DNA of 64,000 nucleotides from Helicobacter muridarum (GCF_000765805.2 NZ_JRPD02000001.1:1-64000), one strand, 5' to 3'; numbered from the stretch's first letter, positions 1 through 10,512 are shown. Notes: generated by a model not told the origin, from the letters alone. Made by a program: numbers and translations.

Positions 1-105
1 GGCTTTATATTTGAGCTAGCAAAGAGAAAAGGAATTATAAAGATTCGTTTACTTAATATAAAGCTGTATTTAGATTTTAGTGGGGTTATGAGTGTGTTTA
101 AGTAG
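1..105 (+). CDS. C-terminal end of an unidentified protein (partial)
   Basis: Frame 1 is open from the first base to a TAG at 103-105 and gives 34 residues ending in SGVMSVFK. A convergent hairpin follows at 124-151, which fits the 3' end of a gene starting upstream of the window. The fragment is too short to assign a family, and chance openness of this length is possible in AT-rich DNA. Confidence 0.35.
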   Translation, partial: GFIFELAKRKGIIKIRLLNIKLYLDFSGVMSVFK

Positions 106-123
106 ATGGATTAGAAATTGACA

Positions 124-151
124 GGCTATAGTAACATCATTTGTTATAGCC
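124..151. terminator. Convergent intergenic hairpin
   Basis: GGCTATA at 124-130 pairs with TATAGCC at 145-151, with a short inner ACA/TGT extension. It sits between the plus-strand reading frame ending at 105 and the end of alr on the minus strand at 153, so it could end transcripts from both sides. T-runs on either side are weak. Confidence 0.45.
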
Positions 152-152
152 T

Positions 153-1292
153 TTAAGTATTCTTAACATAAACTCTTGGCACTCGCTTAGATACTGCACA
201 AACAAGCTCATAGTTAATAGTTCCAATATGGTTAGCCAACTCATCTACACTTAACTCATTGCCCATATTATCGTAGCCAAACAACAATGCGCAATCTCCT
301 ATTTTTACATTTTCTAGGTGGCTAATATCAACCATGCAATGATCCATGCAAATATTGCCTATCACTGGTGCTCTTTTGCCATGTATTAGCACATCTGCCT
401 TGTTGGATAAAAGTCTCATATAGCCATCGGCATAGCCTATAGGCAATGTGGCTATCTTGCTTTTCTTATTGGCTATGAATGTTTTGTTATAACTTACACC
501 TTCATCCTTGCCTATTTCTTTTATATGTATGATATTGGCTTTAAGGCTCATAGCTGGCTTTAGTTTTACCCCTTGCATATCCATATCTATACTTGGTTTT
601 AAGCCGTATGCGCTGATCCCTAGCCTAACCATATCTCTATGTGATTGTTTAAACCTAAGTAAGCTAGCACTATTAGCACAATGCAATAAGATATTTTTTG
701 GTAGCGTTATGGAATCTAGGAAATCTTGAAAGCCCTTGTTTTGCTTATTGAAATATTCCAAATCATTAGAATCAGCCGTAGCGAAATGTGTGAAAATACC
801 CTTAACATTAATATATGGTAGATTAAGAATATCTTGTATTTCCTTTATGCTTCTGGCTGTATATTTATATCCTATACGATTCATGCCTGTATCTAGCTTG
901 ATATGCGCTAAAGCCTCTTTGTTTTCTTTGCTAGCAATATTTGAAAATTCTTTTGCTGTTTGCATATCATATATACATAGCTCAATATTGTTTTTGATAG
1001 CCTCCAAAGCATGATATGGTAGTGTGTATCCTAGGATTAGGATTCTAGGTTCTTTGAATCTTTCTCTAAGTTGCAGTGCTTCTTCAAGTGTTGCAACTCC
1101 AAAAAAAGATATATTATGCTTTAACGCAAATTCTGCTAGCTTCACTGCTCCATGACCATAAGCATCTGCCTTTAGCACTAGCATTAATTTTGTATTTTCC
1201 TCTATTCTTTCTTTAGCTAGATTAATATTATGCAGAAAATTGGACATATTAATCTCTGCCCATACCTGCCTTTTTAGACTATGATAAGCCAT
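153..1292 (-). CDS. alr: Alanine racemase
   Basis: PLP-dependent interconversion of L- and D-alanine in the cytoplasm, supplying D-Ala for peptidoglycan. The N-terminal barrel carries KADAYGHG (residues 41-48), where K41 is the expected PLP lysine. The opposing catalytic tyrosine is Y268 in GVSYN, and the C-terminal domain has the family MDHCMVD segment near 317. At 379 residues the length is typical and nothing is missing. The upstream permease gene ends one base before alr on the same strand, so the two are probably co-transcribed. In H. pylori alr is, as I recall, next to an alanine symporter gene. Here the neighbour is a different permease family. Confidence 0.96.
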   Translation of the reverse strand: MAYHSLKRQVWAEINMSNFLHNINLAKERIEENTKLMLVLKADAYGHGAVKLAEFALKHNISFFGVATLEEALQLRERFKEPRILILGYTLPYHALEAIKNNIELCIYDMQTAKEFSNIASKENKEALAHIKLDTGMNRIGYKYTARSIKEIQDILNLPYINVKGIFTHFATADSNDLEYFNKQNKGFQDFLDSITLPKNILLHCANSASLLRFKQSHRDMVRLGISAYGLKPSIDMDMQGVKLKPAMSLKANIIHIKEIGKDEGVSYNKTFIANKKSKIATLPIGYADGYMRLLSNKADVLIHGKRAPVIGNICMDHCMVDISHLENVKIGDCALLFGYDNMGNELSVDELANHIGTINYELVCAVSKRVPRVYVKNT

Positions 1293-1293
1293 T

Positions 1294-2367
1294 CTATTGC
1301 TTTTTGGTTTTTACTTGAAAGTAAGCATAAAGTATAATAAGCATAATGACTATCCCACCATATCCAAGCAATGGATAAACAATACTAATCAAATCCTTGA
1401 ATCCCAAAAGACTAGCAAAGAATCCAACTAGCGCAGTGGCTGTTATAACTATCAATGACGATGTTCTTTGTAGTTTATAGATTTTTTTAAATCTTTCTAC
1501 TGATCCATAAAAGCAAGTAATAGCGGTTGAATACAATCCGCAAAATAATATAATTGCATAAAGAGAGCCAATAAAAGGTGACATATTATTGGCAAGCACT
1601 ATCATAGGTAATCTCTGTGTGCCAACTTCAACTATATGCGCCTTTAACACTAGGCTTAAGAATAATGCACAACCGCCAAGCATGATTGCCCCTAGCAATA
1701 TACCAAAAAATATTGTGCTATTGTTTTTTGATTCATCGCTAAGTGGCACAAGAACAGCCAGTGCTAATTGGAAGTTAAAGGCTACATATAACACAGCAGA
1801 AATCCCCCAGTGCCAAATCAAGCTGCTATTATTCACCGCAGCATTTGCTATTTCTTGCTCAGATGCATTACTTGGATTTACTATAGAGTAGATTCCAACA
1901 ACGGCGACCCCAAGAAACATAATGGGTATAACTATCTCCATAACCTTTACAATCGTGTTAAGCCCTATATATGTGTTAATCACAAGTAGAATACACACGA
2001 CCAAAGCACCTACAAACATAGGTAATCCGAACTTATCTTCAAATGTAGCCCCAGCTCCAGATAGCATTATAACTAGCGTGCCAAATAATGAAAGCGTTAT
2101 AAACAAATCACAGAACAAAGAAAGGAATTTGATATTAAGCGGATTAATTGCTTGTATATAGCTGTTTGTTCTAAGAGTAATAGCAAGCCAAGCAGGTAAA
2201 TATCCAAATACAAAAAACAATAGTGTAGTCAAACATACAATAAGCCAAGTATGTTCTTTGAAGTATAAGAAATATTGCAAGATTTCCTGTCCAGAAGCAT
2301 ATCCTGCCCCAATTACAGTGCCTGCATAGGTTGTTGCAACACCTATAATAGATACCTTTTTGGACAT
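1294..2367 (-). CDS. YkvI-family inner membrane permease
   Basis: This 357-residue protein has about ten hydrophobic segments and opens with a glycine-rich first helix (TTYAGTVIGAGYASGQE, residues 12-28). That helix resembles the unwound TM1 of the LeuT/APC fold found in YkvI-like proteins. The substrate is unknown. Direct linkage to alr, which starts at 1292, makes an amino acid such as alanine a reasonable guess, but this is inference from position only. The ATG at 2367 is preceded by an AAGGATATATC-type ribosome binding site. Confidence 0.75.
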   Translation of the reverse strand: MSKKVSIIGVATTYAGTVIGAGYASGQEILQYFLYFKEHTWLIVCLTTLLFFVFGYLPAWLAITLRTNSYIQAINPLNIKFLSLFCDLFITLSLFGTLVIMLSGAGATFEDKFGLPMFVGALVVCILLVINTYIGLNTIVKVMEIVIPIMFLGVAVVGIYSIVNPSNASEQEIANAAVNNSSLIWHWGISAVLYVAFNFQLALAVLVPLSDESKNNSTIFFGILLGAIMLGGCALFLSLVLKAHIVEVGTQRLPMIVLANNMSPFIGSLYAIILFCGLYSTAITCFYGSVERFKKIYKLQRTSSLIVITATALVGFFASLLGFKDLISIVYPLLGYGGIVIMLIILYAYFQVKTKKQ

Positions 2368-2407
2368 GATATATCCTTTCTATTTATGATGTTTTATACT
2401 AATATAT

Positions 2408-2436
2408 AAGCTCTTTTGTGTCAAGCTCTTTTGTGT
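2408..2436. repeat. Tandem 15-bp repeat, two copies
   Basis: AAGCTCTTTTGTGTC is present at 2408-2422 and repeated, less its last base, at 2423-2436. It lies just upstream of the YkvI-type gene in a 257-base intergenic stretch. It may be simple slippage, and no function is evident. Confidence 0.5.
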
Positions 2437-2624
2437 ATTTTTTGAAAATATATATTGAGGATAATTTTTCTATTTTAAGTTTTAATCAAAATACTTTTTA
2501 ATTTCATAGCTTTTAGATTCTTCATCTACTAAGTTTGGTTATAAGACAAAAGATAATAGTTGTTGTAAGTAAGTCTTAATAACTTAATAATCTTATATTA
2601 ATTCATATCATTTGTTTTTAATGA

Positions 2625-5600
2625 TTACTTATCGTCTTTTGTCCTATAGAATCTCTGTATTTTTTCATCAAGAGGCGTAATGATTCTATAAAATATAGGG
2701 ACTACAATTAAAGATAGTATCATAGATACCATTAATCCGCCTATCATTGCTAGCCCTATTGGCTGCTTCATAGCACTGCCATCGCCTGTTGCTATTGCTA
2801 GGGGTAACATGCCTGCTACCATGGCTATAGTTGTCATAAGGATTGGTCTTAACCTTTGCTTACCTGCAAGTTGTATTGATTGTGCAAGTGTTGCTCCATT
2901 CTTTCGGTTTTCATTGGCTACATCTACTAGTAATGTGGCATTTTTACCTACCATTCCAATAAGCAAAATGAGCCCCATAATGGAGAACATGCTAATAGCC
3001 GCTTCACTTCCGCCTGCTATCTTGATTGCAAAGAATGCCCCACTAAAGCTTAACGGCATAGTCACCATGATGATAATTGGCTGTAAAAAGCTTTCATACA
3101 ATGCTGCAAGAATAAGATAAATAAGCACAAATGCCATCATAATGGCTACACCAAATGCTACAAGTGTCTCACTTAAACTATCTGCTTGTCCCATTAGGCG
3201 ATAGTTTGCGCCACTATCTAGCCATTTTGCTCCAGAATTGGCATTTTTTTCAATTAGATCTACCATTTCTCCAACGCTAAGCCCACTATGTTCTTTTGGT
3301 GCTACTGCTACTATTATGCTTCTTTGCCTATTGAATCTTGTAATATTGGTAGATGTAAGATCATCTTCTATATCAACTAGTCCGTCTATAAATATTAAGT
3401 CTCCGTTTTTGCTTCTAACTTGAATTCGCTTTAAATCATCAGAAGTCATACGTTTATAATCTGGAGCACGAACAGTTATGTAATATTCCTTGCCATCTTC
3501 TTTATAGTATGCTACTTGGGTTTCACCAGAAAATGCCGTAGCTACTGCTTGTCCTATGTCTGTGCTTGTGATTCCATATTGTGCTAGATTCTGCCTAATT
3601 GGTTTTAATTTAAATGCTGGCATAGAATCTGAAGTAGAAAGATGAAAATTTGTGATTTTATCCTTAAATCTTGGTTCTTGCTCTGTAATATATTTACTTA
3701 GATTTTCAACGCTTGATTGCATTATTTGCTCTATTGGCGAAAATATAGCAAGTTGCACAGGTGTATTATCGTTTCCACCCCCAACTAATGGAACTTCAGA
3801 TCCATATATATCAATACCTTCTGCTTCGGGCATAGATAGTAAGGTGTCAGTTAGACTTTGCAATATAACAAATTGGTCTGCCTCTTTGCCATGCTTCTTA
3901 CGCTCTTTTAGTGGTTTTAGTGCTACATACAGTTTAGAAAAGAAAGCTTGCTGTAAGTCGCCGGGTCCTACTTGCAGAGTTACAAAATCTACATATTGGT
4001 TTGATTCTATATGACTTGCAAAGAATTCAGTTTTTCTTTTCATCTCATCAATACTAATTCCTGGCTTTGCTTTGAACATAATCTGAAATTGGCTTCTGTC
4101 TTCTTTTAGTAAAAATTCATTACCCATAGTTGATGCAACAAATAGCGAAAGAATAAAAATGCCAAAAACCAAGCTAGCCACAATTAACATATTCTTCCAA
4201 CTTTTCATTAGAAATTGCAAGATAGACAAATATATATTATCAATTCGCTCAAAGAATGGCAATGTCTTATAATAGAATCTTGATTGTTCTGCTTTAACTA
4301 AAAGCGCGCTAAACATAGGAATGACAGTTATTACAACAATATAGCTAATTACTACAGCTAGTGCTACTGTTAGCCCAAAGCTAGCAAAGAATTTGCCCGA
4401 GATTCCGCTCATTGTCCCCACTGGGATAAATACAGAGAGCAACATAGCAGAGATTGCTATAATGGCAAATCCAATTTCGCGAACCCCTTCATAGGCTGCT
4501 TCTCTTGGGCTTATACCATGTTCTAGTTTGTTATGAATGTTTTCTATGACGACAATGGCGTCATCTATGATAATTCCAATAGCAAGAGTTAAGGCTAGCA
4601 TTGTTAGCATGTTAAGCGTAAAGCCCATAATATGTATACATACAAATGCACCTAACACTGAAACAGGCAATGATATCGCTGATACTATTGTAATAGTGAA
4701 GTTTCGTAAGAAAAATAACACAATGCACACAGCTAAAAATCCGCCTAATGCTAAATCAAATTGTATGTCATTAATTGATGAGCGAATATATTCTGTAGTG
4801 TCCCAAAAGATATTTATATCATATCCCGGGCTTACTGCTTCTATTTGCTTCATTGCTTTTTTTACACCGTCGGCTATGGCTATTTCATTTGCTCCTGTGA
4901 TCTTTTGAACCTCTAATATTACTCCTCTTTTGCCTTTGTATGTTGCATAAGATTTTTCCTCTGCTAGTCCATCTTCAATATCTGCAATGTCTCTAAGCAT
5001 TAATCCATCTTTTATGATGATGTTTCCTACTTCTTCTACGTTTATGCTATTTGCATCTGTGATAATGTAATGCTCGCTAGTTAAGTCTATTAATCGCCCG
5101 CCATCTATCTCTCTATTTTCTCTTCCTATGATACTTGATAGGTCTGTATATGTGATGTTGTATTTGCTCATCAATGTAGGATCTGGATAGATTTTAATTT
5201 GCCTTTCACGGTATCCGCTTAGTTGTACATTTCCTACTCCTCCAATTCTTTGCAATATAGGAGAGATGATATTATTTGTATGTTTCATTATTTCTGGCAT
5301 TGGTTTATCAGATGATAAAAAGAGAGAAATAATAGGAGTGCTGCCTGTATCTAGCTTCTGCACTGTTGGCTTATCTATTTCAGAATCTAGCACCACGGCA
5401 TTTACTTTATCGCGAACATCATTTACAGCTACTTCCAAAGGCTTTTCTAACTCAAACATCACAGCCACAATACTAATGTTTTTCGCGGAATTTGATGTTA
5501 CATATTTGATTCCATCAATTGCTAGCACAGCTTGCTCAATTTTGTCTGTTACTTTGGTTTCAATAGTTTCTGCACTAGCACCTTTGTATATAGTTTTGAC

Positions 5601-5732
5601 AACCACTACGGGAAAATCTACATCAGGAAACAAAGCTTTTGGCATGCTTTTTATTCCATATATTCCAAACAAAATAAGAGCCATTGCAAACATAAATGTT
5701 GATACGGGTCTGCTAATGGCAAATTTATACAT
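2625..5732 (-). CDS. hefC: RND efflux pump inner membrane transporter, HefC-like
   Basis: Proton-driven export of drugs or bile-like amphiphiles across the envelope, working as a trimer with a periplasmic adaptor and a TolC-like channel. At 1035 residues it has the full HAE1/AcrB length. The N-terminal TM1 (YKFAISRPVSTFMFA) is followed by a porter domain, then a TM2-6 block containing GIIIDDAIVVIENIH, whose paired acidic residues form the TM4 proton relay. A second porter domain and a TM8-12 block with GLILLIGMVGKNATLLVDVANE follow. The sequence resembles H. pylori HefC closely from memory. No adaptor or TolC gene is adjacent: the upstream genes are a YbdD-like gene and a BspA-like gene. Its partners must be encoded elsewhere. 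Confidence 0.92.
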   Translation of the reverse strand: MYKFAISRPVSTFMFAMALILFGIYGIKSMPKALFPDVDFPVVVVKTIYKGASAETIETKVTDKIEQAVLAIDGIKYVTSNSAKNISIVAVMFELEKPLEVAVNDVRDKVNAVVLDSEIDKPTVQKLDTGSTPIISLFLSSDKPMPEIMKHTNNIISPILQRIGGVGNVQLSGYRERQIKIYPDPTLMSKYNITYTDLSSIIGRENREIDGGRLIDLTSEHYIITDANSINVEEVGNIIIKDGLMLRDIADIEDGLAEEKSYATYKGKRGVILEVQKITGANEIAIADGVKKAMKQIEAVSPGYDINIFWDTTEYIRSSINDIQFDLALGGFLAVCIVLFFLRNFTITIVSAISLPVSVLGAFVCIHIMGFTLNMLTMLALTLAIGIIIDDAIVVIENIHNKLEHGISPREAAYEGVREIGFAIIAISAMLLSVFIPVGTMSGISGKFFASFGLTVALAVVISYIVVITVIPMFSALLVKAEQSRFYYKTLPFFERIDNIYLSILQFLMKSWKNMLIVASLVFGIFILSLFVASTMGNEFLLKEDRSQFQIMFKAKPGISIDEMKRKTEFFASHIESNQYVDFVTLQVGPGDLQQAFFSKLYVALKPLKERKKHGKEADQFVILQSLTDTLLSMPEAEGIDIYGSEVPLVGGGNDNTPVQLAIFSPIEQIMQSSVENLSKYITEQEPRFKDKITNFHLSTSDSMPAFKLKPIRQNLAQYGITSTDIGQAVATAFSGETQVAYYKEDGKEYYITVRAPDYKRMTSDDLKRIQVRSKNGDLIFIDGLVDIEDDLTSTNITRFNRQRSIIVAVAPKEHSGLSVGEMVDLIEKNANSGAKWLDSGANYRLMGQADSLSETLVAFGVAIMMAFVLIYLILAALYESFLQPIIIMVTMPLSFSGAFFAIKIAGGSEAAISMFSIMGLILLIGMVGKNATLLVDVANENRKNGATLAQSIQLAGKQRLRPILMTTIAMVAGMLPLAIATGDGSAMKQPIGLAMIGGLMVSMILSLIVVPIFYRIITPLDEKIQRFYRTKDDK

Positions 5733-5758
5733 ATAATATTCCTTTAAGATTGTTTAAT

Positions 5759-5983
5759 TTAACAGCATCTTTTTCCGCCACCTCTTCCATATCTTTTATC
5801 TTGAGAATCTAGAAAGAATTCTTTGCGGCTTTTTATAGGACAATTTGGGTGATATTTTTCATGATGTTCCTTATATTTTTCATAGCTTGGTAAGCCTACT
5901 AATAGACTAAAGAACTTTTCAGATTGTCTATATATTCTTGATATGTTTGCAATATATTTTGCAATTTTGCTTTGTTTTTCCAT
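5759..5983 (-). CDS. YbdD/YjiX family small protein (DUF466)
   Basis: The 74-residue protein has the family pattern: a G-L-P-S-Y-E-K-Y segment (residues 50-57), H-H-E-K-Y-H-P, and the highly conserved basic and cysteine end, RYGRGGGKRCC. Family members are usually encoded just downstream of the peptide/pyruvate transporter cstA or btsT and are thought to assist it. No such transporter is present here. The gene lies 26 bp upstream of hefC and 12 bp downstream of the BspA-like gene on the same strand, so it is displaced from its usual partner. The family assignment is strong, and the role here is unknown. Confidence 0.85.
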   Translation of the reverse strand: MEKQSKIAKYIANISRIYRQSEKFFSLLVGLPSYEKYKEHHEKYHPNCPIKSRKEFFLDSQDKRYGRGGGKRCC

Positions 5984-5995
5984 TATATACCTTTA

Positions 5996-6742
5996 TCATT
6001 TGGGATAAAAATGCTTATTTATATATTTTATCTCTTGTTCTTTCTGCCATTCCTCCTTATACCAAGAGGGAATCTTTTGCATACCAGATTTAAGAAACAT
6101 TCTATCCATAGTTTTTAATGATGGCATATTCCATGACTCTAAATCCTGATTAAAGCTTTTTGCGTTGTGAAACATATCTCTAGCATTCTTTAGTTTTTCT
6201 AGATTCCAATTGCTTATATCTTGATTGAATGATAAAGCGTTATAAAACATGCTTCCAGCTGCTATTACATTTTCTACATTCCAAGAGTTAAGCGGCTGAT
6301 TAAATTTAGTTGCTCCTAGGAACATATTAAACATAAACTTTACATTGCTTACATTCCATGAATTAAGAGGACTATTAAACTCGCTGGCATCATGAAACAT
6401 TCCGCTCATATATTCTACATTTTCTACATTCCAAGATTCTATATTGTGGTTAAAGAATTTAGCTCCAGCAAACATATAGCTCATGTCTGTAACATTACTT
6501 GTATCCCATGATTCTATACCTGTGAAATCTTTTCGCTTTGAATCTTGAAATAACCTACTCATATCAGTAATCTTACTAGTGTCAATATCGTCTAATGAAA
6601 TACTAGGATCTCTTAATAGTCTTTCTAGATAATAGCGAGATCCTGGACTATGCTTGGCTTGTGCCATTGTATATGTGCCAAATTCCACATATACACATAG
6701 ATAAAAAAAATAGCTTATTTGCAATATAATCTTTTGCATCAT
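5996..6742 (-). CDS. Secreted BspA-like (DUF285) repeat protein
   Basis: A 248-residue protein with a hydrophobic N-terminus ending near MAQA (about residue 28) that looks like a signal peptide. About six tandem repeats of 25-27 residues follow, with pattern MF-x-x-A-x-x-F-N-x-x-L-x-x-W-x-V-x-N-V, the signature of the Mycoplasma-type lipoprotein/BspA leucine-rich surface repeats. A short charged tail ends at HFYPK. Such proteins are surface or secreted and often bind host or matrix proteins, but the ligand here is unknown. The start has AAGGGATA just upstream of ATGATG. Repeat families of this kind spread by horizontal transfer. Confidence 0.85.
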   Translation of the reverse strand: MMQKIILQISYFFYLCVYVEFGTYTMAQAKHSPGSRYYLERLLRDPSISLDDIDTSKITDMSRLFQDSKRKDFTGIESWDTSNVTDMSYMFAGAKFFNHNIESWNVENVEYMSGMFHDASEFNSPLNSWNVSNVKFMFNMFLGATKFNQPLNSWNVENVIAAGSMFYNALSFNQDISNWNLEKLKNARDMFHNAKSFNQDLESWNMPSLKTMDRMFLKSGMQKIPSWYKEEWQKEQEIKYINKHFYPK

Positions 6743-7177
6743 TATCCCTTGATATTGTGCTTATATAAACTATCTTTAAATAAACATATTCTAATAACTC
6801 ATTATTAACAATAGCCCAAAAATATAAATTGCTTACATATGCATAAGATTAATAACCTCTATTTATTTGCATTACAGAATCATTTTTATATCCTAAGCTA
6901 GATAACAAAATTATCATAATTATGACTTTATGCTAAAGCAACATAATAGTATTTTTATGATGACTATATGATATAAAGAATCTAAAACTTCATAATTAAT
7001 AATTCTAGATACATTTGGAGGGAATAGCTTAAGAAATCTAAAAAATATATTTTGCTTTGATTTATGTCATCAAGTTGGGAATCTAAATGTGTTGAATTAC
7101 GCATAATTTATTTTATGGGACTAACAAGATTCACAAATCAAGAATCTGCCTAATGTTGATTTAGCTACATCATATAT
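6743..7177. other. Intergenic, no gene seen
   Basis: This stretch of 435 AT-rich bases lies between the BspA-like gene (starting leftward from 6742) and the end of the chemoreceptor gene at 7178. I see no ORF with a ribosome binding site and no strong hairpin. It should contain the promoter of the BspA-like gene. Confidence 0.5.
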
Positions 7178-9280
7178 CTAGAATCGTTTTTTAGCTACAT
7201 CTTGCATAATCCTTTCAGATATGTCATTAACAAAGTTGCTTATTTCTTGAGAATGACCAGCAATTTCTAGGGTTTGCTGTGTAACTTGCTCTAGTTGGTC
7301 AACTGTTTCATTAATTTGACTTATACCTTGTGCTTGCTCTTTAATAGACTCTGCCATATCATTAATGCTTTGCACTAATATATTAGTATTTGCTTCTATT
7401 TCTCCTAGGCTCTTTTGAGTTCTCTCTGCTAGTTTTCTAACTTCATCTGCAACAACTGCAAATCCTCTACCATGTTCTCCTGCTCTTGCTGCTTCTATTG
7501 CTGCATTTAATGCTAATAGATTTGTTTGGTCTGCTATATCTCTTATTATTCCAATAACATTCTTAATGTCTTCACTTTGTTTTATTACTTCATCTGTTCT
7601 ACCTGATACATTTTGCATAGATGATGTTATTTCTTCTATAGCTGATGCCGTTTCTTCAAGCGAGCTTGCTTGAGTGTTTGAACCCTTTACTAGCTCTTGT
7701 GAAGTTTCTTTTAATATTTTGCTTTTTTCTTCTAGTTCACTAGCGAAGTTGTTAGAAGCAATAAGCATTTCTCTTATCTCTTCTCCCAATGCGTTTGTTA
7801 CTATTTCTACTCGTCCGTTAGCATTTTTAACCTCTGTTGTAAAGTTAAGCTTTATATAGGAGTTAAACACACGTTCAATTTCATCAAGATTGCTACCAAT
7901 TTTATTTTGTAATTCTTCAAGCATGTGATTAAGGACATCTCTTAATTCCATAAGTTGAGGATTATATGGGGTAGATTGAATTCTAGATGTTAGATTGCCA
8001 TGCTCTACTGATTTTGCAGTTTCTACGGATTCCTCTATTGTTTGTCTATCTTTTTCTAGTCCTTTTTGCATTTTTTCAATATTGTGGTTTATTGATATTG
8101 TCATATCTCCAATTTCATCTTGATATTTGGGTTTTATTAAAGCTGGCGGAACTTTTATCTCATGGTTTAGGAATCTAAAGAAGTTTTGTAATAGCCTATA
8201 AATATTTTGGATACGTGATACAATCTGCGTTTTAATATAAAAGTATGCTACACTAATAACTATTACAAGAGTAATTAATATGCTAATTATTATAATATTT
8301 CTAAGTTCAACTATAGGTATAGATATATCTTGTTCTGACACTATTTCTATAGATGCCCAATATGTATTACCAATATCAAATGTTGATATAGCCCCATAAC
8401 TATTTATCCCTTGTAAGTTAACAAGATTGTATACCCCATCTTTTCTATTAGAAATTGCATCAAGAATTGCGTTTATGCTAGGATTCGAATTAATTTCTTT
8501 TATTTGTCTTCCAAGATATGATGTATTTGAGTGAGCTGCAATTATTCCATCACTTGTTGCTAGTACTCTATAGTCATTGCTAAAGGCTTTATATTTATTT
8601 CCTGCTATATCTTCGTTTATTTTATGTAAATCAACAAAAGCTCCAATTACTCCTATTATTTGTTGATCATTATCAAGTAATGGGGAGTTTACTCCCATAC
8701 CAAAAAATTCAGCATTATTGGCAAATTGAATTTTTCTTGGAGTGCCTATGACTTGTTTGCCTGTGCTTAATACTTCAGATATGCTAGGAATTGATAGTAT
8801 ACTTGGATCTGCTTGTAATAGCTCTATGCCACCTTGATTATCTGGAATATTGTCATTAAGCAGAATCATTAAATCGCCATTTGGTAGAAGATACTTAGGG
8901 TTTGTTATTTTGCCCATTTTACTATTATAATTTTTAATATATAAGTATCCATATTTACCTAAAGTGGTATCTAACATGTTTTCTATGTATTTTTGTATTA
9001 GTGTTAAATGATTTGTATCACTGCCGAAGCCAGTATTTAACATAGTATTAATTATATTAGCAGTAACTTCAACTGGTATTATAGTTTTATTTAGATCAGA
9101 TTGCAATGAAGCTGAGATTCTACCTGAAATATTTTTTGCTAGCTTATCTGCTTCTCTATATTGTATTTTGCTTGACTGAATTACGATGACAACCATCATA
9201 ATTATCATGCAAATTATCAATACTATACTTATGCTTATGATAATTTTTGACCCGACACTTAACTTTTTAAAAAAATTCAT
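7178..9280 (-). CDS. Methyl-accepting chemotaxis protein with dCache-type sensor
   Basis: A 700-residue transmembrane receptor that senses an extracellular ligand and controls CheA through CheW. TM1 is at about residues 10-32. A large periplasmic region to about residue 325 has the PYP-like spacing of a double Cache domain. TM2 is at about 327-349, followed by a linker and a long coiled coil. The kinase-control tip contains the near-invariant [20 protein letters not shown] (near residue 590). The C-terminus ends DVAKKRF, with no NWETF-type tail for CheR docking. Methylation by the CheR and CheB encoded at 60.9-62.4 kb is expected. The ligand cannot be read from sequence. Confidence 0.93.
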   Translation of the reverse strand: MNFFKKLSVGSKIIISISIVLIICMIIMMVVIVIQSSKIQYREADKLAKNISGRISASLQSDLNKTIIPVEVTANIINTMLNTGFGSDTNHLTLIQKYIENMLDTTLGKYGYLYIKNYNSKMGKITNPKYLLPNGDLMILLNDNIPDNQGGIELLQADPSILSIPSISEVLSTGKQVIGTPRKIQFANNAEFFGMGVNSPLLDNDQQIIGVIGAFVDLHKINEDIAGNKYKAFSNDYRVLATSDGIIAAHSNTSYLGRQIKEINSNPSINAILDAISNRKDGVYNLVNLQGINSYGAISTFDIGNTYWASIEIVSEQDISIPIVELRNIIIISILITLVIVISVAYFYIKTQIVSRIQNIYRLLQNFFRFLNHEIKVPPALIKPKYQDEIGDMTISINHNIEKMQKGLEKDRQTIEESVETAKSVEHGNLTSRIQSTPYNPQLMELRDVLNHMLEELQNKIGSNLDEIERVFNSYIKLNFTTEVKNANGRVEIVTNALGEEIREMLIASNNFASELEEKSKILKETSQELVKGSNTQASSLEETASAIEEITSSMQNVSGRTDEVIKQSEDIKNVIGIIRDIADQTNLLALNAAIEAARAGEHGRGFAVVADEVRKLAERTQKSLGEIEANTNILVQSINDMAESIKEQAQGISQINETVDQLEQVTQQTLEIAGHSQEISNFVNDISERIMQDVAKKRF

Positions 9281-9457
9281 TATTTATTCCTTTTTAGAAG
9301 TATTTGAAATACTTATATCTTAACTTGGTATAGTATCTAAAAATATTCTTTAAGTTAAGTATTCAGCAGCAGATATTTAACTTAACATTAGCTTAAGGAT
9401 ACTTTAGTTAGAATTGAATGATTATATTAATATTGTAACAAAGGGGAATTCATAGCA

Positions 9458-10396
9458 ATGGGTAAAAAGCAAATTGTTGTAAGACCTGAAGAGTCTTTGG
9501 ATCCAAAAGAAGTATATAGCAAAAAAATCATTAATAATCGTCATCTACTTAAGAATGATTTTTATGAAAAAGAGCTTTGTAAGCTAGAAATAGAACTTGT
9601 CAAATTTCAGAATTGGGTAAAGAAAACAAAGCAGAAGATTGTAATCATTATGGAGGGACGAGATGGTGCTGGTAAGGGTGGCACTATTAGAGCTCTTACA
9701 ACACATTTAAATCCTAGGGGTTGTCGCGTTGTTGCCCTACCCAAACCTTCAGAAGAAGAAAAAACAGAGTGGTATTTTAAACGTTATATAAGCACACTTC
9801 CTACTGGTGGTGAGATAGTTTTTTTTGACAGAAGCTGGTATAATAGGGCTGGTGTTGAGAAAGTAATGGGATTTTGTACCCAAGATGAATATAGGGAATT
9901 TATCTATCAAGTAAGCAATCTAGAACAAATGCTAGTAGCAAGCGGGACCATGATATTTAAATATTTCTTAAATGTCTCTAGAGAAGAACAAAAAAGGCGC
10001 ATTGAGAGGAGAAAAGATGATCCTTTAAGAATGTGGAAATTAAGCCCTATTGATGCGAAATCTTTAAACCTGTGGGACGATTACACAGAGGCATTTGAGA
10101 AGATGTTTTCGCGTACGCATACGCCATTTTGTCCTTGGGTGATTGTGGATTCTAATGATAAAAAGAGAGCAAGGCTAAATCTTGCCAGGGATTTACTAAG
10201 TAAGGTAGATTATGAGGATAAGGATCAAAATTCTGTTTGTCTTTTAGCTGATCCAAATATCGTTCATCTATATTCACAGCAATCAAGCTTCATAAAGAAG
10301 AATAAAAATTTTAAAATCTTTAAAGATGATAAAAAAGATGCTAAGGACGACAAATCTAAAGATAGCAAAAAGGATGACAAAGATGACAAAAAATAA
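9458..10396 (+). CDS. ppk2: Polyphosphate kinase 2
   Basis: Transfers phosphate between polyphosphate and nucleotides, usually making GTP or ATP. The 312-residue protein has the PPK2 core: Walker A-like GRDGAGKGG (residues 67-75), the FFDRSWYNR lid/Walker B motif (122-130), and the arginine-rich ERRKDDPLRMWK region. The last 35 or so residues are a Lys/Asp repeat tail (KDDKK units) not needed for the fold, which may bind polyphosphate or arise from slippage. AAAGGGG precedes the ATG. It stands alone between divergent and independent genes. Confidence 0.95.
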   Translation: MGKKQIVVRPEESLDPKEVYSKKIINNRHLLKNDFYEKELCKLEIELVKFQNWVKKTKQKIVIIMEGRDGAGKGGTIRALTTHLNPRGCRVVALPKPSEEEKTEWYFKRYISTLPTGGEIVFFDRSWYNRAGVEKVMGFCTQDEYREFIYQVSNLEQMLVASGTMIFKYFLNVSREEQKRRIERRKDDPLRMWKLSPIDAKSLNLWDDYTEAFEKMFSRTHTPFCPWVIVDSNDKKRARLNLARDLLSKVDYEDKDQNSVCLLADPNIVHLYSQQSSFIKKNKNFKIFKDDKKDAKDDKSKDSKKDDKDDKK

Positions 10397-10512
10397 AAAG
10401 TAGCATAATACTTACATTTGAAATTATGAATATTTTGTATATTAAATTTAATATATTTTTGCTGTAGGTATTATAATGCTTGTAATTCAAATAGAATATT
10501 TAAAGAGAAATT

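Noticed and set aside
508-1014. Plus-strand open frames antisense to alr
   Set aside because: They lie wholly inside a well-supported gene on the other strand, lack ribosome binding sites and show no family features.
2809-5736. Several plus-strand frames of 60-156 codons antisense to hefC
   Set aside because: Shadows of a conserved 1035-codon gene; no start signals.
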